A stretch of DNA of 64,000 nucleotides from Paramagnetospirillum magneticum AMB-1. Its GTDB lineage: Bacteria > Pseudomonadota > Alphaproteobacteria > Rhodospirillales > Magnetospirillaceae. Each line of letters opens with the position of its first letter. Within the stretch, counting starts at the first letter, position 1. Location: contig NC_007626.1 of the NCBI RefSeq assembly GCF_000009985.1, forward strand, positions 3,527,943 through 3,591,942, given 5' to 3'. Shown here one piece after another: positions 34,042 to 42,463 of the stretch. The position numbers were made by a program, and so were the translations under genes. The notes under the pieces were generated by a model. It did not search any database. It was not told the origin of the DNA and saw only the letters and a program-made list of their open reading frames with translations.

Positions 34042-37000
34042 TCAGGCTTTGGCCAGTCTGGCCGGAATGGCCTGACGAACCGCCGTTCCCGAGACCGGGT
34101 CGACGAAAGGCGCCCTGGCCTTGCGGGTGGGATCGATCAGGCCGAGGTCGTTCAGGGCGATTCCGGCATCGATGCCGGGAACGGAGGGCTGCACCTCATC
34201 GCCGATCCGATGGGCCCGGGCGCCCAGTTCGCGGTGCCCGAACCCGTGTTCCACCGCCAGCACCCCCTGGCGCACCCCATGGCGGACCACCGCCACCGCC
34301 GAGGCCGAACCGGTGGGCGTGCTGATGCGGATGGCGTCGCCAGTCTTGATCCCCGCCCGCGCCGCATCCTCGGGATTGATCGCCACCGGATTATCCGGAT
34401 GCAGGCCGCGCAGGCGGTTGGCCGCGATGGAGTAGCTGTTCTGCAGCGGGCTCTTGTAGCTGATCAGTTGCAAGGGCCACTCGGCCTCGGGATAGGTCTG
34501 GCGCACCGGCGTCCCGTCGGCGAAGCGGGGCGGCGCCCAGACCGGCACGCCGGAGAACCGCTGGCCCGACAGGGAATCCTTGGCGGTCCCCACCACCTCG
34601 TTATAGACGTTGAGCGGCTTGGTGAAGCGCCAGGCGGCCCATTCCTTGTCGTCCCAGGCCTCGGCGGCGGGCTGGTAGCGGCCGCCGCGCGTGAACAGGA
34701 ACGCCGTCTTGCGCACCTCGTCGGGCTTCAGGGTCTCTTCCAGGTCGGGCATGATGCGCGTGACCCCGGTCAGTGTGATGTCGTCGTCGCTGGCGTCGGG
34801 AACCGGCCCCTTGCCGGTGAAGGCGACATTGGCGGCGGCGCGCAGATAATAATCCTCGGCCCGGTCCAGAGGGTGGGCATTGCCCTCGGCGTCCTTGATG
34901 GCGGCCGCACCGAAGCCCGGCAGGCCCATGGCCTTGGCGGCGGCGATCAGGAAGGCTTCCATGCCCCCCGGCTGCCCTTGCGCGGTCTTGGCCATCTTGG
35001 GCTCGACCACCGGCCAGCGCGTCAGGAAGGCCTTGGTCGGCACGCCCCCCCAGGCGGCGACGAAGCCCCAGCCCTCGTACATGAAGGCGTCGGGCACGAT
35101 GTAGTCGGCGAAGGACGAGGTTTCGTTGATGAAGCAATCCATGGCCACCAGCAACGGAATCGCCTTGGGATCGCCCAGCACCTTCTCGGCGATGGGGCGC
35201 AGGCCGGGAATGCCGTAGACCGGATTGGTCGCCCACAGCAGCAGCGCCTTCAGGCCATAGGGATAGCCCGACTGCGCCGCCGACAGCCATTCGGTGGCCA
35301 GTTGCGGCGCGGTGCCGTACCAGGGCTGCTCGGCGGGATAGGGCTTGGCGCCGCTTTCCTTCTTGCGCTTGAACTCGGCCGATTTCTCATAGGGCGTGTT
35401 GCGGCCCAGCGGCGTGCCCGACGGCTTGATCTGGCCCTCGAAGCCGGCCAGTTGATAGCGCGGCCCGTCCTCCTCCTTGAAGCCGCCGCCGTTGATGATG
35501 GTACCGCCCTTGCGGTTGAGATTGCCGATCAGGGTGTTGAGGCTGACCAGGGCGAAGGCGTTGTAGAAGCCGTTGCCGGCCATGGTGCCGCCATGGGTAT
35601 TGATGGCGGCCTTCTTGCCATGGCTGGTGAATTCGCGGGCCAGACCGACGATCACCTCGAGGGGGATGCCGCAGGCGTCCGAGTACTGCGCCATGCTCTG
35701 GCTCCCGGCCGCCTGCCGCAGCAGGGTCAGGCTGGAGCGCACCAGCAGCTTCTGGCCCGACACCTCGATCTCCTGGTCGACGAACAGGCGGGCGGGGCCG
35801 GTGGCCTTGGCGTGGAAGATGGGCTTGCCCTCGCCGTCCAGCACCACGAAGGGATCGGCGTCCTTGTAGCGATCGGCCTCGGGGACGGGCAGCCCCATGT
35901 CGGAGCCGCGCAGGAAGAAGCCCTGGCGCGAATGGCCGGGCTGGGCGACCACGAGGTGGGTGGCGTTGCACCACGCCGCCTCGCCGGCCGCTTCGGCCAC
36001 CGCCTGATTGGGCTGGGCCAGGAAGGCGGCGTCAAAGCGCTCGTTCTCGATGATCCAGCGGATCATGGCCAGGGCCAGGGCGCCATCGGTGCCCGGCCGG
36101 ATGGGAATCCAGCGGCTGCGCTCTTGCGCCACCATGTTGTCGGCATGGGTCAGCACCGGATCGACCACCACGTAGTTCAGCTTGCCCTCGGTGCGGGCGC
36201 GGGCCAGCAAGGTGCCCTGGCGCTTGAAGGGATTGCCGGCATTGGCCGGGGCGGTGCCGACGAAGATGATGAACTCGGCGTTCTGCAGGTCGGGCTTGGC
36301 GTGGGGCATCTGCTTGGTGTCGCCGAACGCCGCCCCCGAGCCCGAGCGGTACGAGCCGCCGCAATAGGAGCCATGCCCCACCATGTTGATGGAGCCGTAG
36401 GATTGCTGCACGAAGCGGCGCACGAAGTTCTCGCGGCCGTCATTGACCGAGGTCAGCATGGCCACCTGATTGACCTTCGGCCCCAATTCGGGCTGGGCCG
36501 GGTCGATGGGCTCGAAGCTGCGCAGCTCGGCCAGCCCGGCCACCCTGCCCTCGCCGAACAGGTCGCCGCCGAAGACCACCTCCTTGACCAGTTGCTCGAA
36601 GGAGATGGGCTCCCACCGGCCGGAATTGCGCGGCCCCACCCGCTTCATGGGCCGGGTGACGCGGAAGGGCGAGTTCATCTGTTCCAGCACGGCATTGCCG
36701 CGCCCGCAGGCGGTGGAGCGGCCCGCAAGGCCCTTCTCCTCGAAGCGCGACAGATGCTGGAAGCTCTTGCGCACCGGCACGCCCATGGGCAGGTGGGGGT
36801 CGGCCGACAGCGGGCTGTAGGGATTGCCCGCCACCCGCACCACCGTCTGGCTCGCCTTGTCCACCCGGACCCGCACGCCGCATTGGGTGGTGCAGCCCAG
36901 GCACATGGTGTAGCTGACCTGCTGGTCGGGATTGAGCTGCAGCTTGCCGTCGGGGCCGACGGTCATCTCGGGGGCCAGGGAGCGGCCGTGGATGCCGCCG

Positions 37001-37122
37001 GTCTTCTTGTCGCCCAGCCAGGTCTGGGCGGCGCGGGCGCCGGTCTGGGAGAAGCCGGCGGCAAAGGCGGCCAGGCCACCGGCGGCGGCGCCAAGCTTGA
37101 GGAGATCGCGACGCGAGGACAT
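34042..37122 (-). CDS. ttrA: tetrathionate reductase catalytic subunit A (molybdopterin)
   Basis: 1026 residues, the usual TtrA length. A twin-arginine signal (MSSRRDLLKLGAAAGGLAAF) directs folded export. C74-x2-C77-x3-C81 (MCLGCTTQCG) and C139 ligate a [4Fe-4S] cluster. The rest is a bis-MGD molybdopterin domain of the DMSO-reductase family, with a dinucleotide-binding C-terminal domain (about 880-1000). It reduces tetrathionate to thiosulfate in the periplasm with electrons from TtrB/TtrC. It is last in a ttrS-ttrR-ttrB-ttrC-ttrA series. The assignment over other sulfur-oxyanion reductases rests on length plus operon and regulators. Confidence 0.92.
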   Translation of the reverse strand: MSSRRDLLKLGAAAGGLAAFAAGFSQTGARAAQTWLGDKKTGGIHGRSLAPEMTVGPDGKLQLNPDQQVSYTMCLGCTTQCGVRVRVDKASQTVVRVAGNPYSPLSADPHLPMGVPVRKSFQHLSRFEEKGLAGRSTACGRGNAVLEQMNSPFRVTRPMKRVGPRNSGRWEPISFEQLVKEVVFGGDLFGEGRVAGLAELRSFEPIDPAQPELGPKVNQVAMLTSVNDGRENFVRRFVQQSYGSINMVGHGSYCGGSYRSGSGAAFGDTKQMPHAKPDLQNAEFIIFVGTAPANAGNPFKRQGTLLARARTEGKLNYVVVDPVLTHADNMVAQERSRWIPIRPGTDGALALAMIRWIIENERFDAAFLAQPNQAVAEAAGEAAWCNATHLVVAQPGHSRQGFFLRGSDMGLPVPEADRYKDADPFVVLDGEGKPIFHAKATGPARLFVDQEIEVSGQKLLVRSSLTLLRQAAGSQSMAQYSDACGIPLEVIVGLAREFTSHGKKAAINTHGGTMAGNGFYNAFALVSLNTLIGNLNRKGGTIINGGGFKEEDGPRYQLAGFEGQIKPSGTPLGRNTPYEKSAEFKRKKESGAKPYPAEQPWYGTAPQLATEWLSAAQSGYPYGLKALLLWATNPVYGIPGLRPIAEKVLGDPKAIPLLVAMDCFINETSSFADYIVPDAFMYEGWGFVAAWGGVPTKAFLTRWPVVEPKMAKTAQGQPGGMEAFLIAAAKAMGLPGFGAAAIKDAEGNAHPLDRAEDYYLRAAANVAFTGKGPVPDASDDDITLTGVTRIMPDLEETLKPDEVRKTAFLFTRGGRYQPAAEAWDDKEWAAWRFTKPLNVYNEVVGTAKDSLSGQRFSGVPVWAPPRFADGTPVRQTYPEAEWPLQLISYKSPLQNSYSIAANRLRGLHPDNPVAINPEDAARAGIKTGDAIRISTPTGSASAVAVVRHGVRQGVLAVEHGFGHRELGARAHRIGDEVQPSVPGIDAGIALNDLGLIDPTRKARAPFVDPVSGTAVRQAIPARLAKA

Positions 37123-37150
37123 GATTCAGACTCCCTTGGCGGAGTGATGC

Positions 37151-37175
37151 CAGCGGTCGAAACATTCGACCGCTG
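37151..37175. promoter_or_regulatory. intercistronic hairpin between ttrC and ttrA
   Basis: CAGCGGTCGA / TCGACCGCTG form a perfect 10-bp stem around AACAT, in the 141-base gap between ttrC and ttrA. A processing, stabilising or partial-termination role is likely. No T-run follows. Confidence 0.5.
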
Positions 37176-37263
37176 GACGGTCACAAGGTGGCCGCGCGCC
37201 TTATGGCGCGGAAGCCAAGCGGCCCGGAGGGCGCGCCCGGCGATTGAGGGCGCTGGAAAGGTG

Positions 37264-38358
37264 TCAGCCTTTCCAGCCGTTGGCATGATTGCGGCTGTCC
37301 GACCACGGCAACAGGGTGGTCAGGGCCAGCAGGATGACCAGCCACAGGCCGGCGGTGCCGATGATGCCCATCAGGCCCTCGGGTCCCAGCGGCAGGTGGT
37401 ATTGGTAGAAGCCGGCGCCGGTCTTGGGCACCTCCTGGCCGCCGATGAACACCGTCCAGCGGAACATCCAGGCGGAATGCAGGGCAATCAGGCCGGTGAT
37501 CCAGCCGCTGCCCGCCGGGCGCCCGAGGGCAAGTCCCAGGGGCACCAGGGTGGCGGCCACCGCCCACAGGGCGGTCAGCCCCCACGAGGCCGAGCCGGAG
37601 ACCTCGGCCAGGGCGCGGGCATGGCGGGGCGACAGGCCGGTCAGCCCCAGGGCCAGCCAGACTCCGCCCAGGGCCAGAACGGCCAGCAGCGCCTTGGCCA
37701 ACAGCGCGTTCAGCCGCGCCTCCACGCCCATGTCGCCCTCGCCCAGGGTGCGGTTGAGAACCAGCAGCAGGCCCAGGGCTCCCACCATGGCGGTGGCCAG
37801 GAACTGCAGCGGCAGAACCGGCGTGTTCCACAGGGGGCGCGCCTTGACCACCATCACCTCGGCGCCGGTGTACAGCATCACCAGGGCGCCGCCGAGAACC
37901 GCCAGGGCGGCCCCGGCCCGCAGCAGGCCGGGCAGGGCGCCGCCGCCCAGCAGGCGACGGAGGGGCGCCAAGGCGCCGCCCCGGCCCGCCTCCGCCGCGA
38001 AGGCCGGACGCAGGGCGGCATAGGCATAGGCGAACAGCCCCGCCAGATAGAGGGGGATGAAGAAGGCCCCCCAGGCCATCCACGAGCCCCATTGCGGATG
38101 GAGATAGAAGTTCAGGAAGCGGCCGGGCTGGTGCAGGTCGGCCAGCAGGGCCACCGGCGCGCTGGCGCCGCACACCAGGGCGCCCAGCAGGGCAAGGCGG
38201 CCGACGGCGCCCCAGTCGCTTCGCCCCAGCAGCAGGCCGGGCAGCGACAACAGGAACAGGCACACCGACAGACCGATCAGGAAGAAGTACTGGACCGCCC
38301 AGGGCAGCCAGGCCACATCACGGCTGACATACAGGATTTCGGTGATGGAAGACGACAT
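37264..38358 (-). CDS. ttrC: tetrathionate reductase membrane subunit C (NrfD family)
   Basis: 364 residues with about nine hydrophobic helices, an NrfD/PsrC-type quinol-oxidising anchor. Characteristic features are an early helix (WAVQYFFLIGLSVCLFLLSL), ADLHQPGRFLNFYLHPQWGS and a C-terminal GWKG. It takes electrons from the quinone pool and passes them to TtrB. The gene starts 12 bases after ttrB, consistent with one transcript. Confidence 0.92.
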   Translation of the reverse strand: MSSSITEILYVSRDVAWLPWAVQYFFLIGLSVCLFLLSLPGLLLGRSDWGAVGRLALLGALVCGASAPVALLADLHQPGRFLNFYLHPQWGSWMAWGAFFIPLYLAGLFAYAYAALRPAFAAEAGRGGALAPLRRLLGGGALPGLLRAGAALAVLGGALVMLYTGAEVMVVKARPLWNTPVLPLQFLATAMVGALGLLLVLNRTLGEGDMGVEARLNALLAKALLAVLALGGVWLALGLTGLSPRHARALAEVSGSASWGLTALWAVAATLVPLGLALGRPAGSGWITGLIALHSAWMFRWTVFIGGQEVPKTGAGFYQYHLPLGPEGLMGIIGTAGLWLVILLALTTLLPWSDSRNHANGWKG

Positions 38359-38370
38359 GACGGGGCCCTC

Positions 38371-39099
38371 CTAAACGTGGCTCGACGGCCGCCACAGGGT
38401 GGGCGTTCCGTCGACCCGGCCGGCGAAGCGCTCGTCCAGGCCGATGTAATAGACGTTGGGGGCGGTGCCCTGCTCGGGCTTCAGAACCTTGGTCCGCCCC
38501 TTGTTGGCGTCCAGCAGCCGGCGCACCGCGCCTTCGGTCTCATTGAGATCGCCGAACACCCGGGCACCACCGACGCAGGTCTCGACACAGGCCGGCAGCA
38601 GGCCCGCCGCCACCCGATGGCCGCAGAAGGTGCATTTGTCGGCGGTATTGGTCTCGTGGTTGATGAAGCGCGCGTCATAGGGACAGGCCTGGACGCAGTA
38701 GGCGCAACCGACGCAGCGGTCGGAATCCACCATCACCGCCCCGTCCTTCTGCTGGAAGGTGGCGCCCACCGGGCAGACGCCGACACAGGGCGGGTCCGAG
38801 CAGTGGTTGCACAGGCGCGGCAGCACATAGGTGCCGACCTTGTCGCCCTCCGTCACCTCGTAGGTGGAGACGAAGGTGCGGAAGCTGTCCGCCGGCACCC
38901 GGTTTTCCATGATGCAGCCGATGGTGCAGGCCTGACAGCCGATGCACTTGCCGAGGTCGACCACCATGGCCCAGCGGCGGGCCGGATCGCCGCCCGGAGA
39001 GGCGGCCGCCTCGGCGGCGGCGGGAATTGCGGCCACGGCGACGGCACCGGCGGTAATGCGGCCCATGCCCTTGAGCAGGTCGCGTCTTGAATGGGTCAT
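38371..39099 (-). CDS. ttrB: tetrathionate reductase iron-sulfur subunit B
   Basis: 242 residues. A twin-arginine signal (THSRRDLLKGMGRITAGAVA) is followed by four ferredoxin-type cysteine groups: GKCIGCQACTIGC, LCNHCSDPPCVGVCP, RCVGCAYCVQACP and KCTFCGHRV...CVETC. These hold four [4Fe-4S] clusters that wire TtrC to TtrA. It begins the structural part of the operon, 94 bases after ttrR, with a palindrome in that gap. Confidence 0.94.
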   Translation of the reverse strand: MTHSRRDLLKGMGRITAGAVAVAAIPAAAEAAASPGGDPARRWAMVVDLGKCIGCQACTIGCIMENRVPADSFRTFVSTYEVTEGDKVGTYVLPRLCNHCSDPPCVGVCPVGATFQQKDGAVMVDSDRCVGCAYCVQACPYDARFINHETNTADKCTFCGHRVAAGLLPACVETCVGGARVFGDLNETEGAVRRLLDANKGRTKVLKPEQGTAPNVYYIGLDERFAGRVDGTPTLWRPSSHV

Positions 39100-39186
39100 G
39101 CCCGGAACTCCGAAAAGCGGATCGGTCTCGGAGATCAGGCTATAGCCGTTGGAATTTTGCGGGTATTGGGGGCTCCCCCAGGGGAA

Positions 39187-39202
39187 TTAGGGTTTACCCT
39201 AA
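39187..39202. promoter_or_regulatory. palindrome upstream of ttrB (candidate TtrR site)
   Basis: TTAGGGTTTACCCTAA has 7-bp inverted arms. It overlaps the ttrR stop codon and lies 88 bases upstream of the ttrB start, where a FixJ-type activator could bind. A GC-rich GGGGGCTCCCCC palindrome is adjacent. Binding is inferred. Confidence 0.4.
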
Positions 39203-39808
39203 GCCCACCATCAATTGGGCCAGTTCAGCCACGGATCGGGCCGCCATCTTTTCCATCACCGCGTGCCGGTGAACCTCCACCGTCTTGATGGACAGATCCA
39301 GGTCGAAGGCGATCTGCTTGTTGGGCTTGCCCGCCAGCACCCGGTCCAGCACCTCGCGCTCGCGGCGGGTCAGGCTGGCCAGACGCTTTTCGACCACGTC
39401 GCGGTTGGCCGCATCGGCGAGCTTTTCCCGGCTGGCCCGGATGGCGGCGGTGACGGCGTCGAGCAGAACCTGATCGTTGAAGGGCTTCTCGATGAAGTCA
39501 TGGGCGCCGGCCTTCAGCGCCGATACCGCCATGGGCACGTCACCATGGCCGGTGACGATGACCAGGGGCAGCACGAATTTGCGCTCGGCCAGCAGGCGCT
39601 GCAATTCCAGGCCGCTCATGCCCGGCATGCGGACATCGAGAATGACGCAGCCCGGCCGCCCGTCATCGGGCAACTGGGCCAGGAACGCCTCGGCGGTGGC
39701 GAAACCCCGGCTGTCCAGCCCCACCGAGGCCAGCAGAAAGGCCACCGAACCGCGCATGGCGTCGTCATCGTCGACCACCAGGACCAGGGGCTTCAAGGCA
39801 TCGGTCAC
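39194..39808 (-). CDS. ttrR: tetrathionate response regulator (FixJ/LuxR type)
   Basis: 204 residues from a GTG at 39808 that overlaps the ttrS stop (GTGA). The receiver domain (1-120) has DDDD at 13-16, phosphorylatable D58 in CVILDVRMPG, and a Lys in FIEKPF. The C-terminal LuxR-type helix-turn-helix is LTRREREVLDRVLAGKPNKQ to VHRHAVMEKM. In characterised systems TtrR activates ttrBCA when TtrS senses tetrathionate. Position and co-orientation support the name. Confidence 0.9.
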   Translation of the reverse strand: MTDALKPLVLVVDDDDAMRGSVAFLLASVGLDSRGFATAEAFLAQLPDDGRPGCVILDVRMPGMSGLELQRLLAERKFVLPLVIVTGHGDVPMAVSALKAGAHDFIEKPFNDQVLLDAVTAAIRASREKLADAANRDVVEKRLASLTRREREVLDRVLAGKPNKQIAFDLDLSIKTVEVHRHAVMEKMAARSVAELAQLMVGLG

Positions 39809-41571
39809 GCTGGGGCCTCCGCTGGCGGAATGACGAAGCGCAGCGTCAGGCCACGCCGGGGATTGGCGGAGGCCCACAGGCGTCCGCCATGGGCCTCGAT
39901 GATGGTGCGGCAGATGGACAGGCCCAGGCCCAGCCCTTCCGGCTTGGTGGTGAAGAACGGCTCGAACAGCCGGGCTTCGGCCTCCTGGCTGAGACCGGCG
40001 CCGCAATCGCGCACCGCCACCTTGACGCCGCCCTCGCCCGGGGAGGTGCGCACGGTGATGCCGTCGCCAGCCTCCGCCCCCTGCCCGGCCGTGGCATCGA
40101 CGGCATTCTGCAAGATGTTCAGCAGCACCTGCTGAATCTCGCCCCGGTCCACCGAGACGCCGGGCAGGCCCTCGGCCAGATGGACATGCACGGCGATGCC
40201 CCGCCGTCCGGCCAGGGATTCGAACAGGGCCAGGGTCTCGGCCACCACCTCGTTGATGTCCAGGCGCTCGCGCCGGGGCTTGCGCCGGCGGACGAAGCCC
40301 CGGATGCGCTGGATGATGGCCGCCGCCCGCTCGGCCTGGGTGGCCACCGCCTGGGCGCCGTCGGCCAGCATGGCCGGATCGGCCTGCCCGCCGTCCAGCA
40401 TGCGCGACATGCCCCGGGCATAGTTCATGATCGCCGCCAGGGGCTGGTTCAGCTCGTGGGCGATATTGCTGGCCATCTCCCCCAGGATGCCCAGCCGCGA
40501 GAACTGGTCGCGCTCGGCCCGGTGGCGGGCGGCGTCGTTCTCGGCCCGCTCGCGTTCGGCGATCTCGCGTTCCAGCTCGGCGGTGCGGCGGCGCACCAGC
40601 ACCTCGACACGGGCCACATGCACCACCCACCACAGCACCGCCATGGCGGCGATGACCAGCCATTGCCAGTGGCGGCGGGCCAGTTCGGCCAGATTCAGAT
40701 GCTGGCGGAGATGGGCATAGGGGCCGATCTCCAGGTCCTGCATCAGGGCGTGCACCTGGGTGTAGTCCTGGGGCGCCGTCCAGGCCTGGCCGTCCACCGC
40801 CGGCATGGACAACAGCGCCGCCGCCACCTGCTTGGCCAGATCATGGGAGGTCTCGGCCAGCTTGGCGAACGGCCAGTCGGGATAAAGCCGCGACGAGACG
40901 GCGCAGGGCAGCTTGGGCTCGTCCCGTCGCCCCACCACCCGAAGCTCGCCCGGCGCCAGGGCGCCCTCGGCGATCATCTCCTCCAGCAGGCAGGCCCGCA
41001 GCACCCCGGCATCGACCAAGCCGTCCCGCACCAACTGGGCCACCCGTTCCATGGGAAAGCCGGTCTGGCGGATTTCCCGCAGGTCATCGGACGGATCGAG
41101 GCCCAGGGCGGCCAGCTCGCGCCACAGAACCTGATAGCCGCCGAACGCCTCGGTGGAGACCACGGCCAGCCGCCGCCCCTTCAGCCCGGCAAGGGTGTCG
41201 AGATCCGGCCGGTCGCCCCGCGCCACCACCGTCGAGCCGATGGCGGCGATGGGCGAGCCGCTCCGCTCGGATTCCACCGTCACCAGCCGGGTGGCGCCGA
41301 AACCGCTTTCCAGGGCGATGTAATTGCCGGGATTGGTGATGACGAAATCCACCTCGCGCCCGGCCACCGCCCGGCTCATGGCGTCGAGATCCAGAGGCAC
41401 CAGCACGAAGCGGCTGCCTCCCACGCTGCGGTTAAGGTGCGCAGCCGTAGGCTCCCAGGTGCGGAGCGCGCGCTCGGCCCCCTGGAAGGCCAGCACGCCG
41501 ATCCGCACCTCGGCGGCAAAGGCGCCGGAGCACGTCAGCAGACAGCAGATTAGGAAAAGCCGGAAAACCAT
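39805..41571 (-). CDS. ttrS: tetrathionate sensor histidine kinase
   Basis: 588 residues from the ATG at 41571. The signal peptide (1-20, ending GAFAA) precedes a periplasmic PhnD-like ligand-binding domain (about 21-290). One membrane helix (about 303-320) and a short coiled linker lead to a HisKA domain with H372 in NIAHELNQPLAA, then an ATPase domain (NILQNAVDAT, GAGLSQEAEARLFEPFFTTK). This is the TtrS layout. A longer frame upstream crosses slyX and was rejected. It probably starts the ttrSR(BCA) transcript. Confidence 0.9.
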   Translation of the reverse strand: MVFRLFLICCLLTCSGAFAAEVRIGVLAFQGAERALRTWEPTAAHLNRSVGGSRFVLVPLDLDAMSRAVAGREVDFVITNPGNYIALESGFGATRLVTVESERSGSPIAAIGSTVVARGDRPDLDTLAGLKGRRLAVVSTEAFGGYQVLWRELAALGLDPSDDLREIRQTGFPMERVAQLVRDGLVDAGVLRACLLEEMIAEGALAPGELRVVGRRDEPKLPCAVSSRLYPDWPFAKLAETSHDLAKQVAAALLSMPAVDGQAWTAPQDYTQVHALMQDLEIGPYAHLRQHLNLAELARRHWQWLVIAAMAVLWWVVHVARVEVLVRRRTAELEREIAERERAENDAARHRAERDQFSRLGILGEMASNIAHELNQPLAAIMNYARGMSRMLDGGQADPAMLADGAQAVATQAERAAAIIQRIRGFVRRRKPRRERLDINEVVAETLALFESLAGRRGIAVHVHLAEGLPGVSVDRGEIQQVLLNILQNAVDATAGQGAEAGDGITVRTSPGEGGVKVAVRDCGAGLSQEAEARLFEPFFTTKPEGLGLGLSICRTIIEAHGGRLWASANPRRGLTLRFVIPPAEAPA

Positions 41572-41698
41572 GGCAAGAGACTGACCAAACGGGCAGCAAA
41601 CGGCAAGGCCAAGAAACGCCGGTCTGGACTGTGCCCCCAAGGGGACGCAATATGCCGCGGCCCGCCGATGGCCGGCGGCTGGAAATGGGTGAGCGGAA

Positions 41699-41923
41699 AT
41701 GACCGACGAGACCGACGAAGCCAACCGGCGCCTTGTCGCCCTGGAAATCCGCCTGTCCCACCATGAAATCATGGCCGAGGAACTGTCCGAGGTGGTGGCG
41801 CAGCAAGCCCGGAGCATCGACGTGCTGGTGGCCGAGGTTCGCCGCCTGAAGGAACGGCTGGGCGAGGCCGAAGCCGGCCTGCCCGGCTCGCCCCAGGACG
41901 ACCGGCCGCCGCCGCATTATTGA
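41699..41923 (+). CDS. slyX: SlyX family protein
   Basis: 74 residues: an N-terminal coiled coil (RLVALEIRLSHHEIMAEELS to EVRRLKERLGEAEA) and the conserved PPPHY ending typical of SlyX. The family's role is unknown. It diverges from ttrS, and the gene after it (41945) follows within 21 bases. Confidence 0.9.
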   Translation: MTDETDEANRRLVALEIRLSHHEIMAEELSEVVAQQARSIDVLVAEVRRLKERLGEAEAGLPGSPQDDRPPPHY

Positions 41924-41944
41924 ACGGGAAAAGAGGATGAACCG

Positions 41945-42166
41945 ATGATCGGCAATGACGGCAAGCCCGTGACACGGGACCAGATCCGCGCGGCGATCGC
42001 CGTCTATAACGCGGGCGAGCGCGGCTCCAGGGAGTTCGCCGCCATCCCCCGCGCCTTGGTGACCATCCTCGACAATCTGGCGGTGGGCAAGACCTCCTAC
42101 GTCAAGGGCGGCGACGGCCAGCTTCAGGTCAGCCGCCGCAAGGACAAGACCATCGCCGCCGGCTAA
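41945..42166 (+). CDS. small hypothetical protein downstream of slyX
   Basis: 73 residues (MIGNDGKPVTRDQIRAAIAV...), basic C-terminus (SRRKDKTIAAG). AAGAGGATG lies just upstream. It looks helical and soluble and is probably cotranscribed with slyX. No family recognised. Confidence 0.6.
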   Translation: MIGNDGKPVTRDQIRAAIAVYNAGERGSREFAAIPRALVTILDNLAVGKTSYVKGGDGQLQVSRRKDKTIAAG

Positions 42167-42218
42167 CGGCCCCTGACCGGAAAGTCAAACGCCAGCAGAC
42201 GCTCGATTCCAAAATGGA

Positions 42219-42251
42219 AAGCCCCCGAAAGGCGTTACCTTTCAGGGGCTT
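42219..42251 (-). terminator. tRNA-Phe terminator left beside its displaced 3' end
   Basis: AAGCCCCCGAAAGG (42219-42232) pairs with CCTTTCAGGGGCTT (42238-42251) with one mismatch. On the minus strand it follows the tRNA CCA by four bases, as expected for the native tRNA terminator. Confidence 0.7.
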
Positions 42252-42255
42252 AAAG

Positions 42256-42300
42256 TGGTGCCCAGGGGCGGAATCGAACCACCGACACTGCGATTTTCAG
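42256..42300 (-). repeat. attachment site: displaced 3' half of tRNA-Phe
   Basis: On the minus strand this reads from CTGAAAATCGCAG (anticodon arm, GAA anticodon) through GGTTCGATTCC to CTGGGCACCA, the 3' half of an alphaproteobacterial-type tRNA-Phe. The 5' half is absent. The break is at the anticodon arm, with an integrase gene 164 bases away, so this marks the left edge of a second element. The intact tRNA-Phe should lie to the right, probably outside the window. Confidence 0.8.
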
Positions 42301-42463
42301 CAGATGCCGCCGCAAGCTAATGCATTGAAATATAACAACTTGCCCCAAACGGCCGCTGATGCAATTAGCTTCTATTTTCTCTTTGTTCTCAAAAACTTGC
42401 GAGTCACGGACACTGCGACTAAGATTTTGGGGCAAGTTTGGGGCAAGTTGCCCCCCACCTACC

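Noticed and set aside
34210..39090. A 1626-codon plus-strand open frame over the ttr genes
   Set aside because: It is antisense to ttrA, ttrC and ttrB, which have clear motifs and lengths. The product is low-complexity Gly/Gln/His/Ala, typical of the shadow of GC-rich coding DNA.
39889..41553. A 554-codon plus-strand frame
   Set aside because: Antisense shadow of ttrS, with the same low-complexity composition and no domain.
41572..41817. N-terminal extension of ttrS to 41817
   Set aside because: It overlaps slyX on the other strand and precedes a good signal peptide that begins at 41571.
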